Origin: Trachythela sp. YZ-2020
Lineage: Eukaryota; Cnidaria; Anthozoa; Malacalcyonacea; Clavulariidae
Direction: 5' to 3'
NCBI GenBank assembly: GCA_016169945.1
Contig: JADLSH010000057.1
Coordinates: forward strand, 62,001 to 126,000
Length of the DNA stretch: 64,000 nt
Shown: piece by piece, positions 33,494 through 44,806 of the stretch
Layout of the letters: each line of letters opens with the position of its first letter
How positions within the stretch are numbered: the first letter of the stretch is position 1
Translations under genes and position numbers: made by a program
Notes under the pieces: generated by a model
What the model was told of the DNA's origin: nothing
What the model saw: the letters and a program-made list of their open reading frames with translations, nothing else
Database searches by the model: none

Positions 33494-35223
33494 ATGTTGT
33501 CTTTGAGATTTGTGAAAGTTCGTGCTGTCTTCTTGTTGATAGTTGTGCAATGGTTCATGTTTACAGACGTTAAGGTAACACATTTTAAAGTTTCAATATT
33601 GAACAACGCAGGAAGGTTTGCCCTGAATATGTCTGGCGAAAAAGACGGCCGTTTCCATGAAAATGGTTTGAATTTTTTAATTTAGTCCATCCCGAGGAGA
33701 AATTCAACTTGAAATTGTTGTTAAACATTACATACATAAACTTCTCGCAACCCCATAAGGCCATATTCTGAAAACAGAAAATGACCAGATTAGATTTTTG
33801 AATTTCGATATTTCGGGCTGCTGTTAAATAATTCATACCAGCAAAAGAATATAATTCAATGTTAATCTGTAAAACATCAGCTAGCGAGGACAGATATAGT
33901 GTGAACTATTACCATCAATAGTACAACTTTCGACTCAGTGATAATAATGTGTGTATCTAAACTGCTTTTAGACTGAGGATTTTGCAACAGCAAGTAACCA
34001 TATCGTAGAAGCCTTACAAGAGAAAATCTCTCAGCAAGACGCAATATTTGAAAAGATTGATAAAATATTACTTGGTAAGTTCCATGAGACTATATACAAG
34101 GTCTTTTGATAGGCTTAATTATTCATTTTTATGTCCCTAAATGAAAGCAACCTTGTGTTAGCAATAGGAAAAAACAAACCATAAAAATCATTTTGGCGCG
34201 GGAAATTCCTATAACCTAAGTTCTTGAAAAAATTCGGATTTTGAACTTATCATCACTCGTGTGTTATGCCGTAAATCTTCTATTTAGCGCCTCCCCCGAC
34301 GGGGCTTATTTATTTCAAGCATCTGTGAAAGGACTTATTGGAGAGGAGCCGATATTGAGTAAGAAATGCAATTAGCGCAGTACACATGTGTTTATGGTTG
34401 TAGAGCCAGTAGAGGGGAAGGGTGGGGACCCTAATAGAGAGAGAGGGAGTGCGCATTCCAGGGAGGGGGTCTATTTGAGAGGGAGGGGGTCTATTTGAGA
34501 GGGAGGGCATAAATATAAGATTTACGGTAACTTTAAAAGTAACTTAATTATTCTATTTTACTAGATCTGACCAAATCAGTTTATGGCTCAGAGTTATTCC
34601 CAGGACATTCCTGTAAAGATATCCTAGCAAGAAATAAATCCTCAATTTCAGGAATTTCCTGGATCAAACCTGCATTCAGTAAACCGGCATTTCAAGTTTA
34701 TTGTGACATGGCAACAGACGGGGGAGGCTGGACCTTGGTTTACAGCTATACCTTTACAAAGTTCAGCCGTTTTTTCTCGTCAAGCAACGCCGTAACCCCC
34801 CGTCCAAACTGGCCTGCCAGCAGCGCCAATGTCCCAATCTCAACCACTCCTCCACTCAGTGAGTCATCACGTGGGGCTGTAGACTGGAATCTTTGGAAGA
34901 ACATTGGGCAAGAGATAATGATTAAGTCAAATATCAATGATTGGATTATCTGTAAATCAAATGTTGGAAGTTTGGTCACAAAGAAAGACGGATCGACGAG
35001 TTGTCGGAATATAAAGAAAATGGCAACACGTTGTAGTGGTAAGGCGGCAAATGAAATTTTTTGGCGGTCTCGTGGACCATCCTTGAAAGCTTCCTCGGTA
35101 TATTACGACTTTGATGGAGACACACGTAGTGGCTCATTTCCAATACATGATCCTTGTTTCTTTCGTCGCTTAATTCACAACAAAAAAGTTCGCAACCCTG
35201 GCGGACAAATCTATCTTCGCTAG
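33494..35223 (+). CDS. S3: short secreted fibrinogen-related protein, three exons
   Basis: Exons 33494-33574, 33972-34074 and 34565-35223 join in phase to give 280 aa with the S1/S2 exon plan: signal peptide, coiled-coil exon (TEDFATASNHIVEALQEKIS), fibrinogen-like domain. The framework AVDWNLWKNIGQEIMIKSN is unchanged. The second half is the most divergent of the six intact last exons: SGKAANEIFWRSRGPSLKAS, then DGDTRSGSFPIHDPCFFRRL, with FF in place of the usual CG after DPC. AATAAA is at 35464. The introns are co-linear with S1 and S2 and lack the LINE of S1. It was probably produced by block duplication followed by divergence focused on exposed loops. Confidence 0.88.
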
Positions 35224-35984
35224 AAGCCAAATCTTTACATTCAGTAGTTTGTTTTATATAACACATACACTTGATATAACACACAAGTAATCACGACATA
35301 GATATAGCTTCTTTATATAATCTCTAATTTCTAAGACGATATTATTAATACTGCATGTGAAGCGTTGGTATTATTCACAGCGTAGAAAAAAACACTTCAT
35401 AAGAAATAAAAAACATTAAGCATTGATGTTAACTTAACTAATAGTGATTGGGTGTAATTGGGAAATAAATTTCCGAATTTTTTGCAGTTTATTCAATAAT
35501 TGAGGCACATCACGCAGCATTAATTTTGTTTGGGGGAGCTAGTGTCAATTTTAATTTTCTAAAGCAATCTCGTATACAGTCGTAAGACAGTCGTATACAG
35601 TCGTAAGAACATGCAAGGGAATCTCCAGTTGAATAACCTGGCTTTACAGTTAGTTGACGTCATATTTATTACTTCGTTACCCATCTTCGTTTCCAGGTCT
35701 TTTCGGTAAGTCGACGAGTCCTGGGAACGAGGATGTTCTTGATCTCGATAAATTTGTCCCTATAAGCCCTTATATATCTACACGCTAAAACCAGGGGAAC
35801 TAGCTAAAAAATGCGATCTATATATTAGTAATTTAGTTCTGGGAACAAACCATATCTGATATTTTCTTGGCTGGTAGTTCATATAATGACGTATTCATGC
35901 AAAAGGATGATATTTTGTCAAGACGAACTACGAACGCAAGTTGTTCGGCCTTCCTATAACCGGGTCCATACCATGGTTTTGGAA

Positions 35985-36335
35985 CAGGCCCGTAGCTGGC
36001 TAGCAATTTTGGGGGGGGCACTTTTGGATGTCAGTCCGCGTTTCGTCAGTTTTCCATTTCGGAAAGAAATTCTTTCTTTTCCTGTCCACGGGTGGGGGGG
36101 GGGGCGAGGGGGATTTCAAAAATATTTTCGGACACTACTGAATATTGCATTATTTTGTAGTTTATTACTTCAAACTATAAAGTTAACATATATTACATAC
36201 TTTCTGCCTATAAATGAACTTTTTCAAAACAAAAATTACGTTACGGTTATCGTAGTTGGCCGGGGGGGGTCACAATTTCAATTTTATTTCCGGTTGGGGG
36301 ACTTGCCCCCCAGGCCCCCCTCAGCTACGGGCCTG
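35985..36335. mobile_element. Non-autonomous hAT-like element with 8-bp target-site duplication
   Basis: Ends CAGGCCCGTAGCTGG and cagctacgggcctg are inverted. The element is flanked on both sides by ttttggaa (35977-35984 and 36336-36343). The paralogous spacer before gene B has a single ttttggaa (about 44223-44230) followed by the same downstream sequence, which is an empty site. An 8-bp duplication with CAG...CTG ends is characteristic of hAT elements. It is 351 bases, G-run rich, with no transposase. Confidence 0.88.
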
Positions 36336-36360
36336 TTTTGGAAATGCCAAAGTCAATGTA

Positions 36361-36727
36361 AAGCCTTTTATTACAGACGAGAAAGTTTTCTGTGACAAGT
36401 TTTATTTGCCAATTGCACGTGTGTACGCGTACAACAAATTTTCTATGACAAGTTTGTGGTTTTCTGACCGCAACGATAGCTAATACAACAATAGATTGCT
36501 GACAAACCGCACCTAAGTGCTCAAATAATTTGACAAGTTTTCCTTGTTGACCCATACAGACGAGCGAAATTTGTACTTTGCCAATTTTTTCTATGACAAG
36601 TATACACTTGTTAGAACAAGTGTTCTTGTCATAGAAAAATTTGCCAAGTTGCGTATACAGACGAGCAAATAAAACTTGTCATATGAAAACTTGTCATAGA
36701 AAACTTGCTCGTCTGTAAGGGGCTTAA
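36361..36727. mobile_element. MITE with TTACAGACGAG termini, copy before gene A
   Basis: Left end aagccttttattacagacga and right end ttgctcgtctgtaaggggct are inverted. Inside are repeated tttctatgacaagt/acttgtcatagaaa words in both orientations. The sister copy at 44248-44613 lies before gene B, so the insertion predates the A/B duplication. Confidence 0.75.
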
Positions 36728-36933
36728 TTGCCCGTAACTTAATGTAAACTAAATATGCATAACGAGTGGTCAGAGTGCTTACGTATTAGCGGAAACGAAG
36801 ACTTCCAACTCTGTTTTCGATATCCTCAAAACAATGAATCGCGAAAACCTGACAAACTCACTTCATTTAGTCACAAACATCCGCAGATGAAACACTTCTG
36901 AAGAAATAAGCCTGCTTCAGGGAGAAATTTAAA

Positions 36934-39900
36934 ATGACGATTATTTCTTTTCGATCAGAAAGAGTTCGTACATTATTCCTGGTTCTGTTTCTGGTATCTG
37001 TGCAATTCCTAGTTGGTGAGGGAAAGGTATATAATTTATATATTTACTGTTAATACATGCATCAGCTCCCTAGGCCTAGGTGGGGTTTTTTTTGCGAAAG
37101 GGTTTTCTACTTTTTTAAAGATACTAGATAATAATGTTGGTCTTGACAATGAGCACCAAATGTACTGCGGTAGGAAAATTATGACCATTGCCATTACAAC
37201 TACATACTATACATTTCCTGCTGCCGAAATCTGAGGAAATGGGGAAATCCTGATTTAGTTCTAGCTATTTGAGATATCTGATTTTAGTTCTGACTTAGTT
37301 GTGATTCAAGTAGCTAATTGTTCATACCTTAAATAAGAAAGATTTATAATTGTATATATGACATGTATAGAAAAGAAAATATTGAGTAACGATTAAAGTT
37401 TCCACCAAGCAACAGCCCGGAAGAATATGAAAATGCTAAAAACGTTTCCGGCTTTTGCGTATCAATAGTAGATCTGAAAAAATGCATCAATTAAGGTAAG
37501 CCAGCAATAAATAGCTCATACTAAATCTCGATATTTGTGCTAAGGTTGGACAAGCCCAAAAACACCATATATTTTATCGTCAGTTATCTGTTTGCTCCAA
37601 AGCGAAAGAAGGGAACCGCACCTTGTATCGTAAGATTTCAGGAGATGACGGAGTTGTGATCTGCATCAAAAACAGAGGACAATATCTATGGAAATTTCTG
37701 GATGGTAAGATTACACCTTTTTTTATAAGAAATACGATTTAACCTTGTGAAAGGGGGGGGGGGGGTTAAATACGGCATACAAAAGTGTGGTCTGAATATT
37801 TGGTAATCTACGCACTGTTTGAACAAAGCACTACGAGTATGCCAGCTTCAGAGTAACATTAAAATATTATCATGGAGGTTTTGTGCGAAGCAGGTTTAAA
37901 ATATAGTTTTATAGCAGAATATAGTTTCTTAATGTAAGCCAAGTGATCGTCATGCATATTATTTGATCCATTTTGAAACTATATTATATATTCCATGTGT
38001 CCTATATATGCACGCGGCTTTCATTATCAGTTTCAGTTTTAAATAAAAAGCAAGCATCATGCACGACTGTCAATATTCTCCAATATAGGCTCCTCAACAC
38101 TTGGCGAAAAATTCAATCCCGCAAAAGATTGTTCTGATATAGTAGACAATCTTCCCGAAGCGAAAGATGGTTTCTTTTGGATAAAACACACGGAGGGAAA
38201 ACTTTCAAAGGTGAAAACTATTTAAACCTTTTAGAATTGTATTAAGCCAGAAATTAGGCAATGAAGAATATTACGCGCCTGTTCAAAGACAGGGCCAGAC
38301 AATATATATGACACGAATAGTAGCACCAATTTATTAGCGGCTCTGAGCAGTTTCATAGATTCACGACCAAAATCGTGATCACTTCGCGTCTTTAAACTTG
38401 CATAATGTAGGGAGCAATATACAAGTTTAACAATCTGAACAATCGGTATGTATATTTTTCGAGAAATTGCACAATCGAGTTCACAAATAATTTTAATGCA
38501 GTTGGTAATAAATATTTGCACGTTTAATTTCTACTAATAATCATATATTTAGAACATACTGCAGGTGAACCAATAGTAATTCATTAAGCTTGGTTTCCAT
38601 ATGGTCGTAACCGTGTCGTAACTGTCGTGGAGATAGACTGCAAGCCTATGGACTGCAAGCCTATCTCCACGACAGTTACGACACGTTTACGACACAGTTA
38701 CGACCATATGGAAACCAGGCCTTACATGTACTAACTTATCAATCCGTAGGCGTATTGTGATACACATACAGACGGCGGGGGTTTTTTGTTGATCGGAATG
38801 AAAGAAAGTCCAGTCACATGGAACGTATCATCCAATGAGAGTCCAGTTGATCCAGTTGGGCATCCTCATTGGTCCAGCAAGTTTGGTGACGTCAACGTAC
38901 AAGATTTTGCAATTCAAATTTCAACCACAAAGAATTTCGAAGACACAAAGGCTCATTGGTGAGTGAAGTAGCATGAAACAATCTATTATTGTTGTATTGT
39001 TGAGGAAAAGTAAAAGTAAAAAAACAAACCAAGGTTAGCTAGCAATCACACCAATACAACATAAATACAATTCTATGTTTATTCATACCATTCTTATACC
39101 ATTCTATACCATTCTATACCATTCTATACCATTCTATACCATTCTATACCATTCTATACCATTCTATACCATTCTATACCATTCTATACCATTCTATACC
39201 ATTCTATACCATTCTATACCATTCTATACCATTCTATACCATTCTATACCATTCTATACCATACATTACCATACCATAACATACCATACCATACCATACG
39301 TTCCAATCCATTCCATACTATACCATACCATTCACACATTTTTCTAATCATTTGTGTAAAGGTCTTACAGATTAAAAATAAATCGTGCTCTTGGTAATCT
39401 GTTTGGTGTTGGAAGTGGTGGCTGTACAGACTTTCATTCAGGGATTGGAAACGTGTCTTATGTTAAAGATATTCTTACTGAAACTGTGGTCAATACAAAA
39501 TTCAATTGTTCAAAATTTGGACCGGATGTCATCCTGGGATGGGTAACTGTCATAGTACATTGTATAAAAAGCACGATTTTTAAAATTTCCTAGCTAAACT
39601 AAATATAAAACTAATTAACTAGGTTAATCTTTCTGTAGCATTTTCTAGTTATCTTTAAACAGATCTAAGCAGAAATTTAGGATGATTTAACTAGGAATTC
39701 CTAAGCGCATATACAACCAGGAACCTGGTTAGAAACGAATTTAACCGTATTCTGGTTAATATAACTATTTTACTATTTTAGAATGTATGCATAAAACTAT
39801 CACGTTGATCGAATTAGGTTAAACTCTCTAAATTGTACAAGTTATTGCAATTACTGTACAGAAAGATAGGTAAAACGGTAATATTATTGTTTTTGCAGGG

Positions 39901-42900
39901 AAGAATGAATTACTGTCTTAGAAACAAATGTCCAAAAGGTTATGCATTTCTGAAAGGATTTCCTCTCAGACTTGATAGTCATGGATCTTTTAGGTAAACA
40001 GGATGACCCTAAAGTCTTGGTACTACCCATGCTCTCAAACAATGGACTTCGTGGATTTATCCTACTATAAAGCTGTTGAACTGATTGTTTCTTGCTGATT
40101 TATTGTACACTCATATATGTTACATCGGAGTGTTTTCTAAACATTCTAATTTGGTCATTTAAACTACATAATTTGAATATCATTGTGGGTATCACCTAAA
40201 AATCGAGTTTAATAAGTTATCATATGGAAACATTTTTGACTAGAGAACTTGTAAAGAATATTCAAAATTTTGATCAAAAACTTTAAAGCTTCTGATTAAA
40301 AAGTGCTGCAAGATGTAATGACTTCGATCAAAGAAACTTTGAACGTGTAAAAGGGGGCCTGAATATAACCTAAATGTATAATATATTACTTTTTCAGTTA
40401 TAGTGCAAGTTCGCAGTTTTCAGGTGTCACACACGATGCTACAGCCTTTGTTGGTTGCGATTCTCGTAAGGTTTGTAAGATTCATCTGGTGTCTCTTTTA
40501 ACATGCCAACACCACCACATTAGATTTATGTGCGTCAATGCATGAAATTGTGCGTAACAGATGCACTATCCAGTTCTGGTTTTGCGATCAGTGTGTTTGA
40601 CCGGTGTTTGCAATTGTTTCCTTAGATCTTCTACTTAGCATCAAAAACATGATTTCCATTAGCAACTGAGCTCCAACGTTTACAATGCTTATCTTTAGTG
40701 TTGCGCGTGTTTTGGTCCTAAAGGTGGAAGAGGTCATTATTGCGGCAAAAAATGTAAAGCTGTTAATGGTGGAACTGTCCTAACAGGTCAAGTTTACGTC
40801 TGGTATTGGATCAGAACACGAATGCCTGAACGATTGTGGAAAAGATGTATGGAATTTAAGAGGAAGACAGCAGCTGGAAAATTTGAAACGTATTATATTG
40901 ATAGAAAGACCGGTACTGTTCATAAGGTATTGTGTGAGAGATTTTTTGGTAAAAAAAACCAAATAGAATTTGATCGGATGAGATTGGCATGGAAAATTCA
41001 GAATTAGAAAACCACATTAGTCATTACAGTGAATATATTAATATTGAAGAATAAGTAAAAAGACAAGTTACAGCCAGAAAAATATGGAATTGTGCATGAA
41101 GTGAGGTGAAATGTTGAGAGACTGTCAACGTCTGCTGATTTCAGGCATGGACAGATTAGAGTATGAAAGAGAAACTCTCGTTTAGACTATGGAGGTGAAG
41201 GACGCCAAGTATAGAAATATGACGCATTCTTGTCTTTTGTGGCTATCATAATCAACGGAAATGAGACAATGGGCTCGAATTTTTATATCTGATAAATCGT
41301 GATTGCCACTATTAAAGTGCCTGGCAACAGGTTGTTTAGCATCGTTGTTGATGACAGCACGACGATGCTCACCAAATTTCCCGTCAAACATCTTCCAGTT
41401 TCTCCAATTTATAGAGCATGCCACATTTACTGCATGATAAACGGTGAATAAGATTGAAGAAGATGAACGGGCCGAAATAGTGGTTGAGATATTTTCTACC
41501 CAGCAACGCTTACTGAAACCAATGAGACACGAAATCAAGTCATTTCACTAAAGATTTGTAAGAAATGTGAAATTCTTTTTTTTTATACAGGGTACATGTT
41601 CAGAGCAATTTGAGACATTCTTGAATGAAGGTGTAAGTACATATGGCATTTTTTATACTTAAAATTTTATACATAAAATTATGTTTTATTTGCATCAAAA
41701 TAAGTTATTGAACTATTTATTGCAAATGACTAGTTTCTCATTTATGTTTACTATTTAATCAAGTCTGCACCACAGTATAGATAAATCAGCTTGATTGATT
41801 AGTGATTAACTGTTAACTCTTTCAGACACTTTTGGTAAAAGACAAAGAAAGTCTCAATAATCTTCCACCAGTGCCAGGACTGCTTTCATATCGTGCAGAC
41901 AACGAAAAACTCTATGTGAACAAAGGAAATAGATGGGATGAGATTGGCAGTGAGAAAGAAGTGAGTCAGTTTGAGATATGTCCTGTCAAAAATCCAATAA
42001 AACCAAGATCGTGCAAAATTTAAACATGTGCAAGGGATCGTGCAAAATTTAAACGTGCAAGGGATCGTGCAAAATTTAAACATGCATGATTTTAGGGAGT
42101 TTTAAAAGTAGGAAAGCCGTCTGAGAACGAGGTCCGCAAGGTCAGCACGCTAGGCATGATGGGAACAGCAATAATTAAACTCGAACATTTTTGTTTACTA
42201 CAGTATTACAGTTTTAACATAAAATATACCCTACGAATAAACAGCCTCACATGAGTGACAACGACAAAGTTTATCGCCTAATATTCTATTTAATTTGTGC
42301 TGTATTTTAATATGTATTTAAATATTTGTAGACTGAGAATTTAACAGCTCAAGTTAAACATCTCCAACAGAGTTTACAAAACAAAAACTCCCAGCAAGAT
42401 GCACGAGTTCAAAACCTGGAGACAAATATAAATACAAAGTTGCAAAATCTCAGCAACAAAAGCTCTCAGCAAGACGCGCAAGCTCAAAACCTGGAGAAGA
42501 ATATAAATGTAAAGTTGCAAAATCTTGAAGACAAGTTGAAAAAGATTGCAATAAAATTAAATGGTAAGTCCAAGCAGAGAATACAACACGAGATATTGCT
42601 TGTTGGGAATATTCAAACTATTCACAAACAGCAAAATGGTTTTGGCGAGAAATCCCCAAGGCTTGTAAACTCTGTATCTGTATATTTCTTTTGTACACGC
42701 CCCTCGTGGAAATCAGCTTCTGTTGAAGGGGTCAGCGTGTTTAAATAAAGTTTTTCTATCTTCTTTCTATCTAAAATACGGGTTTTGAACAATCCTCACT
42801 CGCGTGATATTAAACTAAAAGTTATTTTATTATTATTTCAGCCAGTCCTGGTTCAGTCTTAAACCCAGGACAGTCTTGTAAAGGTATTCTAGCAGCAAAT

Positions 42901-43485
42901 AGATTCGCAGTTTCAGGAATTTACTGGATCAAACCTGCAGACAATAAACCGGCATTTCAAGTTTACTGTGACATGGAAACTCACGGGGGAGGCTGGACCT
43001 TGGTTTACAGCTACACCTTTACAAATTACAACAGTTTTAGCTCAGGAAGCAATGCCGTAACCCCCCGTCCAAACTGGCCTGCCAGCAGCGCCAATGTCCC
43101 AATCTCAACCACTCCTCCACTCAGTGAGTCATCACGTGGGGCTGTAGACTGGAATCTTTGGAAGAACATTGGACAAGAGATAATGATTAAGTCAAATATC
43201 AATGATTGGATTGTGTGTCAACCAAATGGTGGAAGTCTGGTCACAGAGAAAGAAGGATCAATGAGTTGTCAGAATATAAAGAACGTGGCAACAGCTTGTA
43301 ATGGTGTGGCACCAAATAGAGTTGTTTGGTACCGTTACGGACCATACTTGGCAGCTTCCTCGATATATTACGACTTTGATGGAAACACAGGTAATGACTG
43401 GCCAACACATGATCCTTGTGGCAAAAATCTCGAAAATCACAAGAAAGGAGTTTCCAACCCTGGCGGACAAATCTATCTTCGCTAG
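36934..43485 (+). CDS. Gene A: long secreted fibrinogen-related protein, 12 exons
   Basis: Exons 36934-37026, 37584-37704, 38089-38210, 38750-38958, 39362-39542, 39899-39993, 40398-40470, 40699-40926, 41591-41632, 41826-41960, 42332-42563 and 42842-43485 keep frame: 724 aa. Order: signal peptide (FLVLFLVSVQFLVGEG); a small LYRKISGDDGVVICIKN module; an N-terminal fibrinogen-like module (FNPAKDCSDIV, AYCDTHTDGGGFLLIG); a Cys-rich basic exon (CCACFGPKGGRGHYC, then WKRCMEFKRK); an exon with LPPVPGLLSY and EKLYVNKGNRWDEIG, resembling the collagen XV/XVIII trimerisation motif; a coiled coil of QNLETNINTKLQNL repeats; and a C-terminal fibrinogen-like domain ending NPGGQIYLR. It is probably a secreted trimer displaying three binding heads. 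The exon 5 acceptor is chosen at taaag|GTC, because cttacag|A would create a stop. The last exon starts S-like (LNPGQSCKGIL). AATAAA is at 43724. Confidence 0.88.
38587..38723. mobile_element. Palindromic element in intron 3 of gene A
   Basis: Near-perfect palindrome: tggtttccatatggtcgtaa ... gtggagatag actgcaagcc on one side and the reverse complement on the other, ending gaaaccaggcctta. The same element sits at 46830-46957 in gene B intron 3 and not in gene C intron 3. Related end words occur in gene C intron 7 (about 57540 and 58830). Confidence 0.75.
39085..39300. repeat. Intron 4 tandem repeat of gene A (10-bp, two pentamers)
   Basis: About 17 perfect copies of ccattctata, then degenerate cataccatac words. 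It lies in intron 4, directly before the exon 5 acceptor region. It creates an open frame rich in Tyr/Ile/Pro/Ser that is not a gene. Confidence 0.9.
42008..42090. repeat. Three-copy tandem repeat in intron 10 of gene A
   Basis: Three copies of a 27-29-base unit containing gatcgtgcaaaatttaaac. The corresponding place in gene B (about 50440-50475) has a single degenerate unit (gatcgtaaaaataataaaca). Confidence 0.75.
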
Positions 43486-44806
43486 AAGCCAAATCTTTAC
43501 ATTCAGTAGTTTGTTTTATATAACATATACACTTGATATAACACACAAGTAATCACGACATAGATATAGCTTCTTTATATAATCTCTAATTTCTAAGACG
43601 ATATTATTAATACTGCATGGAAAGCGTTGCTATTATCCACAACGTAATAAGATAATATTTAGTAAATAGAAAACATTTAGCATTGGTGTTAACTTTGTAT
43701 TAGTAATTGGGTTGTAATCGGGAAATAAACTTCAATTTTTTGCAGTTTAAATTTATTTGAGTAATCCAGGCACATCACGCAACATAAATTTTGATTGGGG
43801 GAACTAGTGTCAATTATAATTTTCTTATGCAATCTCGTATACAGTCGTAAGAACATTTAAGGGCATTTCTAGTTGAATAACCTAATTGGAGTTAGTTGAC
43901 GTAATATTTATCACTTCCTGACCCATCTTCGTTTCCAGGGCTTCGCGGATAAGTCGAGAGTCCTGGGAACGAGAATGTTCCTGACCTCGATAAACTCGTC
44001 CCTGAGCCATTATATATCTACACACTGAAACCAGAGGAACTAGCTAAAAAATGCGATCTATATTAGTAATTTAGTTCTGGGAACAAACCATATCTGATAT
44101 TTTCTTGGCTGGTAGTTCATATAATGACGTATTCATGCAAAAGGATGATCTTTTGTCAAGACGAACTACGAACGCAAGTTGTTCGGCCTTCCTATAACCG
44201 GATCCAGGCAGACCATACCATGGTTTTGGAAATGCCAAAGTAAATGTAAAGCCTCTTATTACAGACGAGAAAGTTTTCTGTGACAAGTTTTATTTGCCAA
44301 TTGCACGTGTGTACGTACAACAAATTTTCTATGACAAGTTTGTGGTTTTCTGACCGCAACGATAGCTAATACAACAATAGATTGCTGACCAACCGCACCG
44401 AAGTGCTCAAATTATTTGACAAGTTTTCCTTGTTGACCCATACAGACGAGCGAAATTTGTACTTTGCCAATTTTTTCTATGACAAGTATACACTTGTTAG
44501 AACAAGTGTTCTTGTCATAGAAAAATTGGCAAAGTTGCGTATACAGACGAGCAAATAAAACTTGTCATATGAAAACTTGTCATAGAAAACTTGCTCGTCT
44601 GTAAGAGGCTTTAATGTAATGTAAATATGCATAATGAGTGGTCAGAGTGCTTACGTATTTGCGGAAACGGAATCTTCCAACTCTGTTTTCGATATCCTCA
44701 AGACAATGATATTGCGAAAACCTGACAAACTCACTTTATTTAGTCACAAACATCCGCAGATGAAACACTTCTGAAGAAATAAGCCTGCATCAGGGAGAAA
44801 TTTAAA
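43486..44806. other. Spacer between genes A and B
   Basis: Conserved 3' flank (to about 43860), the cgtttccag module (about 43925), then sequence near-identical to the spacer before gene A, with the MITE at 44248-44613 and without the hAT-like insertion. No gene was recognised. Confidence 0.55.
44248..44613. mobile_element. MITE with TTACAGACGAG termini, copy before gene B
   Basis: Left aagcctcttattacagacga and right tcgtctgtaagaggctttaa are inverted. It is the sister copy of 36361-36727 and keeps the better-matched termini of the two. Confidence 0.75.

Larger units (their letters stand above)
35224..36933. other. Spacer between S3 and gene A
   Basis: It begins with the conserved 3' flank shared by all fibrinogen genes (to about 35600) and the cgtttccag spacer module. 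From about 35820 it is near-identical to the spacer before gene B (from about 44050), apart from the inserted element at 35985-36335. The last about 200 bases before gene A's ATG match those before gene B and probably hold the promoter. No gene was recognised; the frames at 35886-36483 are repeat-derived. Confidence 0.55.

Noticed and set aside
35886..36483. 169-codon and 75-codon plus-strand frames before gene A
   Set aside because: They run through the hAT-like insertion and a MITE; the paralogous spacer before gene B lacks the frame.
39075..39347. Tyr/Ile/Pro/Ser-repeat open frame, and similar ones at 47283-47801 and 56067-56441
   Set aside because: They arise from the pentamer-based intron 4 repeats and have no paralogue in the other genes.
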